Program-made: the position numbers and the translations under genes
Assembly (NCBI GenBank): GCA_025355005.1
Contig: JANXLV010000336.1
Span: 1-42,995 of the forward strand
DNA from: Myxococcales bacterium
GTDB lineage: Bacteria; Myxococcota_A; Polyangia; Polyangiales; Polyangiaceae
Reading direction: 5' to 3'
Length of the DNA: 42,995 bases
The notes under the pieces: generated by a model
Seen by the model: only the letters and a program-made list of their open reading frames with translations
The model's database searches: none
Told to the model about the DNA's origin: nothing
In this document: piece after piece, positions 22,875 through 30,726 of the stretch
Numbering within the stretch: the first letter of the stretch is position 1
How the letters are laid out: each line of letters begins with the position of its first letter

Positions 22875-24288
22875 GCAGATCCTGGTCGTGGAGGACGAGA
22901 AGACGCTCTGCGCGAACGTCGCTCGTTTCCTCACGCGCGCTGGGCACACCGTGCGCGCCGTCGAGACCGGCCGCGCGGCCCTCCTGGAGCTGGACATCCG
23001 CGCGTTCGATCTGGTCATCACGGACCTCCGCTTGCCCGATATCGACGGACTGGCCGTTCTGGACCGCGTGCGCGAGGGCTCGCCGGAGACCGTGACGCTG
23101 ATCATGACGGCGTTTGCATCCGTCGATTCGGCCGTGGAGGCGCTGCGTCGGGGCGCGCACGACTACATGCTGAAGCCGCTGTCCCTGGCCGACCTGGAGC
23201 GGAAGGTCCACAACATCGCCGAATACAAGCGGCTCGGGCGGGAGAACGCGCGCCTGCGCACGCAGCTACGAGGTGAGCGCAACGCCCTGGAGAAGCTCAG
23301 GCGAGGCGGCCGCGAGCTCCAGGAGCTCTGCGACGTGCTGGAGCGCATGGCGACGTCCGACTCCAACGTGCTGGTCCTTGGCGAGAGTGGGACGGGCAAG
23401 GAGCTCGTCGCGCGCGCTCTGCACGAGACGTCCGACCGAGCGAGCGGCCCATTCCTGACGTTCAACGTCTCCGCCGTCTCGGACGCGCTGGTCGAGAGTC
23501 ACCTCTTCGGGACGATGTCAAAGGAGGGCGATCGCGAGGGCCTCTTTCGCGCCGCCTCCGGGGGGACGCTCTTTCTGGACGAGATAGGAGATGTCCCGCT
23601 CCACATCCAGATGAAGCTCCTCCACGCAGTCGACGGCAAGGAGGTATTGCCCGTCGGGGCCGAGCGCGGGGTCAAGGTTGACACTCGCATCGTGGCGGCG
23701 ACGCATCGAGACCTGGCCGCGATGGTCCACGACGGTACCTTCAGGCAGGATCTCCTCTACCGCCTGCAGGTCATTCAGCTGCGCGTACCGCCAGTACGGG
23801 AGCGACTCGGCGACATCCCACAGCTGGCGGCGGATCTCCTCGAGCACCACGCGCGAGCGCAGGGCCGCGCGGTGCACGGGATCGCCCCCGACGCGATGGT
23901 GCTGCTCTCCTCCTATGCTTGGCCCGGCAACGTGCGCGAGCTCTCCAACGTGATCGAGCGAGCGGTGATCTTGAGCATGGACGGCCACATCACGCCGGCA
24001 GATCTGCCGGTGGAGCTGGGGATTCGCCCGTCGAGCTCGGGCGCGAGCCACGACGGGGCGCCGCCGCTCGACGACGAAGCGGCAAACCTGGAGCGGGCGA
24101 CGCTGGCGTTCCAGCGCGGACACATCGAGCGGGTCGTTCAGGTCTCGAGCGGGCGGGACGAGGCCGCGCGTCGCCTTGGTCTGTCGCCTGCGACCTTCTA
24201 TCGCTACCTCACGAGGGTCGGACTCAGGGCCGCAGCACCGGCGGCGGAGTCGCCCTCACCGCACGTCGATGGGAAGAGCACAGCGTGA
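22867..24288 (+). CDS. NtrC-family response regulator lacking the GAFTGA loop
   Basis: 473 residues. The receiver domain has phospho-acceptor Asp53 (VITDLRLPD) and Lys103. The AAA+ domain has Walker A GESGTGKE (172-179), Walker B GTLFLDEIG (233-241) and RERLGDIP. The C-terminal Fis-type helix-turn-helix is RDEAARRLGLSPATFYRYL. The loop that should read GAFTGA, between LFG (213-215) and GLF, is replaced by nine residues, TMSKEGDRE, about five shorter than normal. Known family members without GAFTGA do not activate sigma-54 and often act at sigma-70 promoters or as repressors. It likely binds the TCTCA-N4-TGAGA sites (inference). Start ATG 22867 overlaps the kinase stop. Confidence 0.92.
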   Translation: MGEQILVVEDEKTLCANVARFLTRAGHTVRAVETGRAALLELDIRAFDLVITDLRLPDIDGLAVLDRVREGSPETVTLIMTAFASVDSAVEALRRGAHDYMLKPLSLADLERKVHNIAEYKRLGRENARLRTQLRGERNALEKLRRGGRELQELCDVLERMATSDSNVLVLGESGTGKELVARALHETSDRASGPFLTFNVSAVSDALVESHLFGTMSKEGDREGLFRAASGGTLFLDEIGDVPLHIQMKLLHAVDGKEVLPVGAERGVKVDTRIVAATHRDLAAMVHDGTFRQDLLYRLQVIQLRVPPVRERLGDIPQLAADLLEHHARAQGRAVHGIAPDAMVLLSSYAWPGNVRELSNVIERAVILSMDGHITPADLPVELGIRPSSSGASHDGAPPLDDEAANLERATLAFQRGHIERVVQVSSGRDEAARRLGLSPATFYRYLTRVGLRAAAPAAESPSPHVDGKSTA

Positions 24289-24312
24289 GCTTGCACGCCT
24301 CGTGAGCTGCCG

Positions 24313-24801
24313 TCACGGAGAAGAACGAAGTGCCTCCACGCGTGCCGCGTGCTCGCACGGCGTGAGAGGCGTCGCATTGATGATGTGAATGAACGCGATC
24401 CGACCGCTCGCGTCCCGGATCGTCTTGCGCGCGATCAGGACGTCGCCCTTGAGCTCCTCGGTGATCTCCATGTCGGGCCCGTCGTCCCTTCGGAGCCTTG
24501 CCTCGGCCATGTAGGACGGAGCCATCCTCGTCGAGAGCATGCTGAGGTTGTCCACGGACTCCCTTGGGAAGAGGCCCCGCGCGTCTGGCGACTCGCGCAC
24601 CACATGGAGCTGAAGCCCGCGATGCCCGATGTCGAGCCCGTGCTCCAGCACCAGCGCGGTCGACCCGAGGAGGTGGCCTTCTGCATCCAGCACCCACTCC
24701 ACGCCACTGTAGTGAGTGGCGGGTCGCTGGGCGGGGCCGGAGGTCGTTGGCGCACCGAGGAACAGCGAAACCAGGAACGTCGTGACAGATCGGAGATGCA
24801 T
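24313..24801 (-). CDS. Small exported protein of unknown function
   Basis: 162 residues. The signal peptide is LRSVTTFLVSLFLGAPTTSG, with probable cleavage before residue 25. The mature part is beta-rich with a central acidic stretch (LRRDDGPDMEITEELKGDV) and two nearby patterns of hydrophobic strands. No motif or cofactor site is recognised. It is convergent with the response regulator (24 bp gap) and preceded by 355 bp that contain the third perfect TCTCA-N4-TGAGA palindrome. This suggests it belongs to the same regulon as nosZ. The role is unknown. Confidence 0.65.
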   Translation of the reverse strand: MHLRSVTTFLVSLFLGAPTTSGPAQRPATHYSGVEWVLDAEGHLLGSTALVLEHGLDIGHRGLQLHVVRESPDARGLFPRESVDNLSMLSTRMAPSYMAEARLRRDDGPDMEITEELKGDVLIARKTIRDASGRIAFIHIINATPLTPCEHAARVEALRSSP

Positions 24802-25157
24802 GGCTCAGTCCCCTTGTTTGGGCCCCGACGCGAGGCTGTCTACCGTTAACCCTGTGCACGACGCGCTGGTTTGCCCGTCCAGCGCGCGTCTCGATCAGGC
24901 TATTTTATGGGCAGTTTGTCTCAGTTTTGAGAAGCGGTCGCAGAGCCGAGAGCCGGGCTGGGCATCTGCCAGATCCTCTCTGCGACCACGAAATGCAATA
25001 GGGGATCCACCAAGCTCGACGCGGTTTCCACCTGCGCTGAGACCACCTCCTTGGGCCACCTGCAGGCGCCGCTCGCGTTCGATGCGGAGCGTTTCGGACG
25101 GCTCGGTCGCACACGAGTGGATGGCGTGTGTGGCTGAGTTCATCTAGTGTTGTTCAA
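24802..25157. other. Divergent control region
   Basis: 355 bp between a leftward exported protein and a rightward kinase, without a gene. It carries the palindrome at 24919. On the minus strand, TAAAAT (24902-24907) could be a -10 box whose -35 region is covered by the palindrome. No convincing sigma-54 element is present. Confidence 0.5.
24919..24932. promoter_or_regulatory. Perfect palindrome TCTCA-N4-TGAGA, third copy
   Basis: Reads TCTCAGTTTTGAGA, flanked by G and AGC. It is 15 of 18 identical to the nosZ copy including flanks. It lies 118 bp upstream of the small exported protein (24801, minus) and about 230 bp upstream of the kinase (25158, plus). Confidence 0.7.
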
Positions 25158-26606
25158 ATGGCAGCCGTGGCGCCCGGGACGCTCATTTCAGGGCGCTATC
25201 GCGTCGAGCGCCTTCTGGGTGAGGGCGGGATGGGCGTGGTGCTCGTGGCGGAGCATCTGGAGCTGGGTGAGCGCGTTGCCATCAAGATCCTTCGCGCAGA
25301 TGCGGACGTGTCGAGCGCCGCGGCCGAGCGTCTTCGACGAGAGTCGCGTGCGGCTGCGCGCATCCGCGGCGAGAACGTGGCTCGCGTGCTTGATGCCGGC
25401 GTTGCCGCAGGCATTGGGCCGTACTTCGTCATGGAGCTGGTGCATGGCAAGAGCCTTGCCGCCGTGCTCGCGGAGGGAGGCAAGCTGGAGCCCGCTATTG
25501 CCATCGACTACATGCTGCAGGCGTGCGCGGCGCTGGCGGAGGCGCATGCGCTGGGCATTGTGCATCGCGATCTGAAGCCCTCCAATATCTTGCTCACGCG
25601 TGCGGCCGACGGCGGCGCGCTGGTGAAGGTCGTGGACTTTGGCGTTGCCAAGACGGAGGGCCTTTCGGGACACTCGTTGACGGAGACCGGAAGCTTGCTC
25701 GGATCGCCGCGCTACATGTCACCCGAGCAGGCGCGTGAGGCAAAGGACGTCGACGGGCGCACGGACCTCTGGTCGCTAGGCGTGGTGCTGTATGAGCTGC
25801 TGACCGCGCACGTACCGTTCGAGGCGTTCACCGCCGCGGGCGTGATCTCGCGCATCATGACGGAGCCACCCACGCCCGTCGCCGAGCATGGAGTGGTGCT
25901 CGCGGAAGGGCTGGAGGCTGTTGTCGTGCGCATGCTGGCGCGCGACAGAGACGCTCGCTTCGCGACTGTGGTGGACGTGGCCGGCGCGCTTGCGCCCTTT
26001 GGTGGAGATGGCGCCGCCGCTCTGGCGCTTCGTGTGAAGCGCATTCGAGAAGCGCCGCGCGAGCCCATCGCGCCGGAATCGACGGGCGTTGCCGTTGCCC
26101 GGGACGAGCCCACCGAGGCCGCGACCAGCGTGACACACGCAGAACCGCACGACGCCGCAAGGTCCACGGCAAAGGCGCCCACTCCGCGATGGCGAGGGTG
26201 GCTTCTGCCAGCAGCGATTGGCGCGGCCGTTATCTCGCTGACAGCATTCGCGCTGCGGGCGCGCGGAGGCGACGCGACGGGTCCTCGCGACACCACGTCC
26301 CCAAGCGCCGCACCTGGGACCGGCGCGCCGTCGAGCGGTTCGATTCGTGAGGTCGCGCGCGAACCAAATAGCCAGGCGCTGCGCGAAGGCCCTGCATCTC
26401 CGTCTCCATCCCCGTTCGGCCCCCAAGGTGCTGGGCCGATGACGGACGTTGCACAGATCACGAGCCCGCCCGCGACGAGTGGTGCTCCTGTCGTGGTTGC
26501 GAGGGCTGCCACAAGCGGCGCGCCTGTGCGACCGCTCCCGGTGCCCACGCCACGAAGCACGGCGAGTGCAGCTCCCGCCGAGGACGACTTCGGCCCTCGA
26601 AAATAG
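25158..26606 (+). CDS. Transmembrane Ser/Thr protein kinase
   Basis: 482 residues. The Hanks-type kinase domain (about 14-285) has the G loop GEGGMGVV, Lys43 (VAIKIL), the catalytic loop HRDLKPSN (Asp138), DFG (160-162), MSPEQA and a DxWSLG helix. After a Pro/Ala-rich juxtamembrane region one transmembrane helix (347-367) leads to an external Ser/Pro/Gly-rich tail that ends in DDFGPRK. The kinase at 28162 ends almost identically (DDMYGPRK), so the tail is conserved while the linker is not. ATG 25158 places MAAVAPGTLISGRY at the N-terminus. A convergent FHA regulator follows after 14 bp. Confidence 0.92.
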   Translation: MAAVAPGTLISGRYRVERLLGEGGMGVVLVAEHLELGERVAIKILRADADVSSAAAERLRRESRAAARIRGENVARVLDAGVAAGIGPYFVMELVHGKSLAAVLAEGGKLEPAIAIDYMLQACAALAEAHALGIVHRDLKPSNILLTRAADGGALVKVVDFGVAKTEGLSGHSLTETGSLLGSPRYMSPEQAREAKDVDGRTDLWSLGVVLYELLTAHVPFEAFTAAGVISRIMTEPPTPVAEHGVVLAEGLEAVVVRMLARDRDARFATVVDVAGALAPFGGDGAAALALRVKRIREAPREPIAPESTGVAVARDEPTEAATSVTHAEPHDAARSTAKAPTPRWRGWLLPAAIGAAVISLTAFALRARGGDATGPRDTTSPSAAPGTGAPSSGSIREVAREPNSQALREGPASPSPSPFGPQGAGPMTDVAQITSPPATSGAPVVVARAATSGAPVRPLPVPTPRSTASAAPAEDDFGPRK

Positions 26607-26620
26607 GGCGTCTCGCGATC

Positions 26621-28024
26621 TCAGCGCTTCGGCGAGATGTCGTGCTTCTTCATCAGCCGGTTGAGCGCGTCACGACTGGACAGGCCAAGCTCCGTCCAGG
26701 CGCGCGAGATGTTGCCGGCGTGGCGTGCAAGGGCGCGCTCGATGTCCTCACGCGAGAGCTCCGGCGCGCGTGCATCACGCGGGGGTCGGAGCTTTGCGCG
26801 AACACCATCGGTGAGCGCGATGAAGTGGTCACGGCTCTCCCCCAGTGCTGCCAACAGAATGGTCTCCAGCTCGCGCACGTGTCCCGTCCACGTGTGCGTG
26901 AGCAGGCCCATCATGAGCTCCGGCGCAATGCGCGGTCTTCCCGTGTCGTCAAAGAAGCGTGCTCCAACGCTTGGGTCCGCAGCTGCCACGCGTCCAAGGA
27001 TGGCGTTGGCCAGGAGGGGCACGTCGTCCGTGCGTTCCGCAAGACCAGGCACGGAGAGCGACAGCTTCAGGCGCGCCGCAAAATCGTGCTTCAGCGACCC
27101 AAGCTCCCGGTTCGTTGCACCGATGAACCTCACATCTGCGCGCCGCGCGTGATCGTCACCTAGCCGGTGGTACTCACCGTCATCCAGCACGCGAAGAAGG
27201 TGCGCCTGCAGCGCCTCCGGTAGCTCGCCGATCTCGTCCAGGAAGAGAGTGCCTCCGTCGGCTTCACCAAGCAGCCCTGCGCGCTCGCGCATGCCGGCGT
27301 TGGGATAGTTGCGTGCGTTGCCAAAGAGCTCCGCGTCGATGATGCCGTGCGGAAGGGTGGCTGCGTTGCGCGCGACAAACGGCCCTTTTTCACGCGCGGA
27401 GAGCGTGTGCAGCGCTCTAGCGCAGAGCTCCTTTCCAGCGCCGCTAGGGCCAAGCACCAGAACGTGTCCTGGCCTTCGCGCAAGCATGCGCAGCTCGTCG
27501 CGAAGCGCCCACGCGCGTGCCCCTTCTCCCACGATCCCGTGCGCGTCCTGCGCGCCGAATGCAAAGCCGGGCTTTGCGCCGCCAGCCATGAACGGCTCGT
27601 GCGCCACGCACAGAAGCACCATCTCGCGCGCAAGCTCCAGCGCGGATCCTGGCGCAAGCTCCGCGCGATCGACCGTGACCCCACCCACACGCATCTCCAC
27701 TTTTCCCACGCGCTCCACGGTGAGTGTTTCGCCGTGAGCGCGGATGCGCAGCTGGTGACGGGAAAGGCCTCCGCTCAGAAGTGGCTGGCGAGCGCTAGCT
27801 CCTTCGCGCAGCGGGCCGAAGAGCAGGCGCTTGGCGTCGTCGTCCGGACGGGCCGCACCACGCCCAAGGAGCCACGTGCCTCGAGGGACAACCGCCGACT
27901 CCCCCACACGCGCGGGCTCGGTGTGCGACCACGCAATGACCAGCGAGAGCTCGCTTGGCCTCTCGCTCGTGGCGCCCTTGGGCGGCAACCACCCCGACGG
28001 CCGGGTCTTCGTCTCGTCCGACAC
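26621..28024 (-). CDS. FHA-AAA+ regulator of NtrC type without GAFTGA
   Basis: About 467 residues from GTG 28024; an ATG 57 nt upstream is possible. The N-terminal FHA domain (LLGRGA, then GLSRHQLRI, VGGVTVDR) binds phosphothreonine. The AAA+ domain has Walker A GPSGAGKE and Walker B GGTLFLDEIGE. The C-terminal Fis-type helix-turn-helix is GNISRAWTELGLSSRDALN. The sigma-54 loop is changed: LFG is followed by NARNYPNAGMRERA, equal in length to the normal segment but with NYPNAG in place of GAFTGA. It sits between two Ser/Thr kinases, which are plausible sources of the phosphothreonine its FHA domain would read. Confidence 0.88.
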   Translation of the reverse strand: MSDETKTRPSGWLPPKGATSERPSELSLVIAWSHTEPARVGESAVVPRGTWLLGRGAARPDDDAKRLLFGPLREGASARQPLLSGGLSRHQLRIRAHGETLTVERVGKVEMRVGGVTVDRAELAPGSALELAREMVLLCVAHEPFMAGGAKPGFAFGAQDAHGIVGEGARAWALRDELRMLARRPGHVLVLGPSGAGKELCARALHTLSAREKGPFVARNAATLPHGIIDAELFGNARNYPNAGMRERAGLLGEADGGTLFLDEIGELPEALQAHLLRVLDDGEYHRLGDDHARRADVRFIGATNRELGSLKHDFAARLKLSLSVPGLAERTDDVPLLANAILGRVAAADPSVGARFFDDTGRPRIAPELMMGLLTHTWTGHVRELETILLAALGESRDHFIALTDGVRAKLRPPRDARAPELSREDIERALARHAGNISRAWTELGLSSRDALNRLMKKHDISPKR

Positions 28025-28161
28025 CAAGAGGCAGCATAGCGAAGCTTGCGCGCCGCACAGTGCAAGACTGTGCGCGCGCAATGGTCAGCTCCTGCCGAAG
28101 GGGAAATCGCCACAGAATGTGCTGCTTTTGTGAGGGCACGGTGCTTGCGGTATGAGCCCGC

Positions 28162-29658
28162 ATGACGAGCCCCATCCGCGAAGGTGACATCCTCGCAGGG
28201 AAGTACAAGGTGGAGCGCGTCCTTGCTCAAGGCGGAATGGGGATCGTGGTCGCGGCCATTCACCAGCAGCTGGAGCAGCGTGTTGCGCTGAAGTTCATGC
28301 TGCCGGAGGGCATGGAGAACGAGGGGGCGCTGAGCCGCTTCCTGCGAGAGGCAAAGGCCGCCGTGCGCCTCCGCAGCGAGCACGTGGCCCGCGTGCTGGA
28401 CGTGGGCACGGCCGAAACCGGTTCGCCGTACATTGTGATGGAGTACCTGGAGGGCCTGGACCTTTCGGGCGTCATCAGCGAGCAGGGCGCGCTGCCCATG
28501 GACCTTGCGATCACGTACGTGCTTCAGGCCGCGGAGGCCGTGGCGGAGGCTCACGCACTGGGCATTGTTCATCGTGATCTGAAGCCTGCGAACCTGTTTC
28601 TCACCAAGCGCGCTGACGGGACGCCGTGCGTCAAGGTCCTGGACTTTGGCATCTCCAAGCTGACGGGCGTGGGTGACATGAACCTCACGAAGACGAACAC
28701 GGTGATGGGCACGCCGTTCTACATGGCGCCGGAGCAGCTTCAATCGTCCAAGAACGTGGACCTTCGTTCGGATGTCTGGTCGCTTGGGATGATTCTCTAC
28801 GAGCTTCTGACCGGCGTGGTTGCGTTCCAGCGCGACACCTTGCCGGGCCTTTGCTCCGCTATCCTGTTCGAGCCCGTTCCGTCGGCGCGCGAGCGTGTGC
28901 CGGCCATCCCGGAAGGGGTGGAGGCTGTGCTTTTCAAGGCGCTGGAGAAGCTTCCGGGCGATCGCTATCAAACGCTGGGCGAGTTCGCCGACGCCCTTGC
29001 GCCATTCCTGTCCACGGGTGTGATGCTGGCGGAGCGCGTGAGCCGGGTGCTGGGTCTTGCCGCGGCCGCCCACGAGGCGCGCACGCGGGTCCATTCTTCA
29101 CCCATGATCGACCGCGACGTCGCGGTCGAGAGGCCGTCACTTGCGGCCACCAGTCCGAAGCCGTTCGGTTCATCATCTCCGTTCGGTCCGTCCGCTCCGT
29201 CATCTCCAGTCGGTCCGTCGGCTCCGTCGGCTCCCGTCATGGAGCACCTGGCCGCAACGTCCGAAGAGCCGACGCCTTCGTACATGCCTGTCAGCCGTCC
29301 GTGGGGCAAGCTCGCGGCGGTGGGGGGCGTCGTGCTCGTGTGCCTTGTGGTCTTCGTAGTGGCGATGCGCTCTAGTAGGCGTGAGGAGCCGGCAAGAGCG
29401 TCCGCTTCATCACAGGTTGCCGCTGTCACGCCGCCAGGGAATGCCGAAGGAACGATGCCAAAGCAAGCGTTGTTGGTAGCCCCCACCCAGACCAGCCAGG
29501 TCATCGACACCGCTGGTTCCTCGGCCGGTGCGTCGCTAGCGTCGGCGCATGTCGTTGCGAAGGAGCGGCCGCGTCAGGTGACCGCTGCACCAAAACCCAT
29601 CTCTCTTGCTCCCAGCGCGTCGCCGCCCGGCGACGACATGTACGGCCCCCGGAAGTGA
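28162..29658 (+). CDS. Transmembrane Ser/Thr protein kinase
   Basis: 498 residues. The kinase domain (about 15-285) has AQGGMGIVV, Lys44 (VALKFM), HRDLKPAN (Asp139), DFG (161-163) and MAPEQL. A Ser/Pro-rich linker contains a short repeat (SSPFGPSAPSSPVGPSAPSA). One transmembrane helix follows (about 390-408, LAAVGGVVLVCLVVFVVAM), then an external Thr/Ala/Ser-rich tail ending in DDMYGPRK. It is paralogous to the kinase at 25158. It starts 137 bp from the divergent FHA regulator, and a TPR/PEGA protein follows 19 nt after its stop, so the two are likely co-transcribed. Confidence 0.92.
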   Translation: MTSPIREGDILAGKYKVERVLAQGGMGIVVAAIHQQLEQRVALKFMLPEGMENEGALSRFLREAKAAVRLRSEHVARVLDVGTAETGSPYIVMEYLEGLDLSGVISEQGALPMDLAITYVLQAAEAVAEAHALGIVHRDLKPANLFLTKRADGTPCVKVLDFGISKLTGVGDMNLTKTNTVMGTPFYMAPEQLQSSKNVDLRSDVWSLGMILYELLTGVVAFQRDTLPGLCSAILFEPVPSARERVPAIPEGVEAVLFKALEKLPGDRYQTLGEFADALAPFLSTGVMLAERVSRVLGLAAAAHEARTRVHSSPMIDRDVAVERPSLAATSPKPFGSSSPFGPSAPSSPVGPSAPSAPVMEHLAATSEEPTPSYMPVSRPWGKLAAVGGVVLVCLVVFVVAMRSSRREEPARASASSQVAAVTPPGNAEGTMPKQALLVAPTQTSQVIDTAGSSAGASLASAHVVAKERPRQVTAAPKPISLAPSASPPGDDMYGPRK

Positions 29659-29677
29659 CCAAAGGACCAAACCTCGC

Positions 29678-30715
29678 ATGACCCTCCATTCACGCGTGCT
29701 CCGTTCGTTCCGCAAGAGGACTGCGACGGCGCTCATCCTCGTGGCCGCAGCGCTCGTCGTCGACCGTGCGTCGGCGGAACCCTCTGCCACAGAGAAGGCC
29801 ACCGCCGAAGCGCTCTTCGATCAGGCCAAGGAGCTGATGAAGACCGGACATGAGGCAGATGCTTGCCCCAAGCTGGCCGAGAGTCAGCGGCTTGACCCCG
29901 GCGTTGGAACGCTGCTGAACCTGGCAGACTGCTTCGAGCGCACGGGCAAGACCGCAAGCGCGTGGGCCACGTTCCGGGAAGCGAACGCGCTGGCGCGGGT
30001 AGGGGGAGACGCAAGGCGCGAGCTGCTCGCCAGGGATCGAGCTGCGCGCCTGGAGGGGCAGGTGCCCAGGCTGGTCGTGAACGTACCGGATCTTCCGGGG
30101 CTCACGGTGACCGACGGCACCAATGTGCTTGCGAAGGCCACGTGGGGCGCTCCGCTCCCGGTCGACCCCGGGCCGCACACCATCGTCGCGCGCGCTCCCG
30201 GCTATCGCGACGCAACGGTCAGCGTCACCGTTGCAAACGGCGAACGAAAGTCTGCCGACATACCCAGCCTGGAGAAGGTGGAAGCCACGCCGCCGCCCGA
30301 GACGCCACCCGAGGTGTCCAAGGAGCCGCCGAAGGTCGTGGCCGACCTGCCGCCCGCGGACGCGAAGGGGCGCGTTGGTACACGCACATACGTGACCTAC
30401 GGCGTCGCAGGAACGGGGCTCGTCGTGGGAACGATCTTTGGGCTGACGTCGCTGTCCAAGACCTCCGACATCAAGGGAGGATGCACCGGCAACGTCTGTC
30501 CGACGAGCGCCTCCGGTGACATCGGTTCGGCAAACACGCTGGCCTGGGTCTCCGATATCGGTCTTGGCGTTGGTGTCGTCGCTGCTGCGGTGGGGACGTA
30601 CTTTCTTTTCAGCGATCTGTCGCACAGCCCGGCGGCCCCCACGACGGGGCGCGTGACGCCCACCGTGTCGCTTGGAAATGGAGCCGGTTCACTCGGCCTC
30701 CGCGGAAACTTCTGA
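29678..30715 (+). CDS. Exported TPR/PEGA-domain protein
   Basis: 345 residues from ATG 29678, giving a signal peptide (ALILVAAALVVDRASA). A TPR-like region follows (ALFDQAKELMKTGHEADACP, TLLNLADCFERTGKTASAWATF). A PEGA-type beta domain (about 130-200) contains VPGLTVTDG-like strands and VDPGPHTIVARAPGYRD. The Pro/Glu-rich linker is followed by two hydrophobic helices (YGVAGTGLVVGTIFGLTSL; DIGLGVGVVAAAVGTYFLF). This type of protein is commonly encoded beside Ser/Thr kinases in Polyangiales (from memory). A role as envelope scaffold or kinase partner is inferred. Confidence 0.78.
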   Translation: MTLHSRVLRSFRKRTATALILVAAALVVDRASAEPSATEKATAEALFDQAKELMKTGHEADACPKLAESQRLDPGVGTLLNLADCFERTGKTASAWATFREANALARVGGDARRELLARDRAARLEGQVPRLVVNVPDLPGLTVTDGTNVLAKATWGAPLPVDPGPHTIVARAPGYRDATVSVTVANGERKSADIPSLEKVEATPPPETPPEVSKEPPKVVADLPPADAKGRVGTRTYVTYGVAGTGLVVGTIFGLTSLSKTSDIKGGCTGNVCPTSASGDIGSANTLAWVSDIGLGVGVVAAAVGTYFLFSDLSHSPAAPTTGRVTPTVSLGNGAGSLGLRGNF

Positions 30716-30726
30716 GGATGGACCCC

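Noticed and set aside
24823..24845. Possible sigma-54 promoter before the exported protein
   Set aside because: GG and GC are 11 bases apart, not 10, and the rest of the consensus is absent.
29157..29236. Short repeats TCCGTTCGGTCCGTCC-like in the kinase linker
   Set aside because: Explained by Ser/Pro/Gly low-complexity coding; not a separate element.
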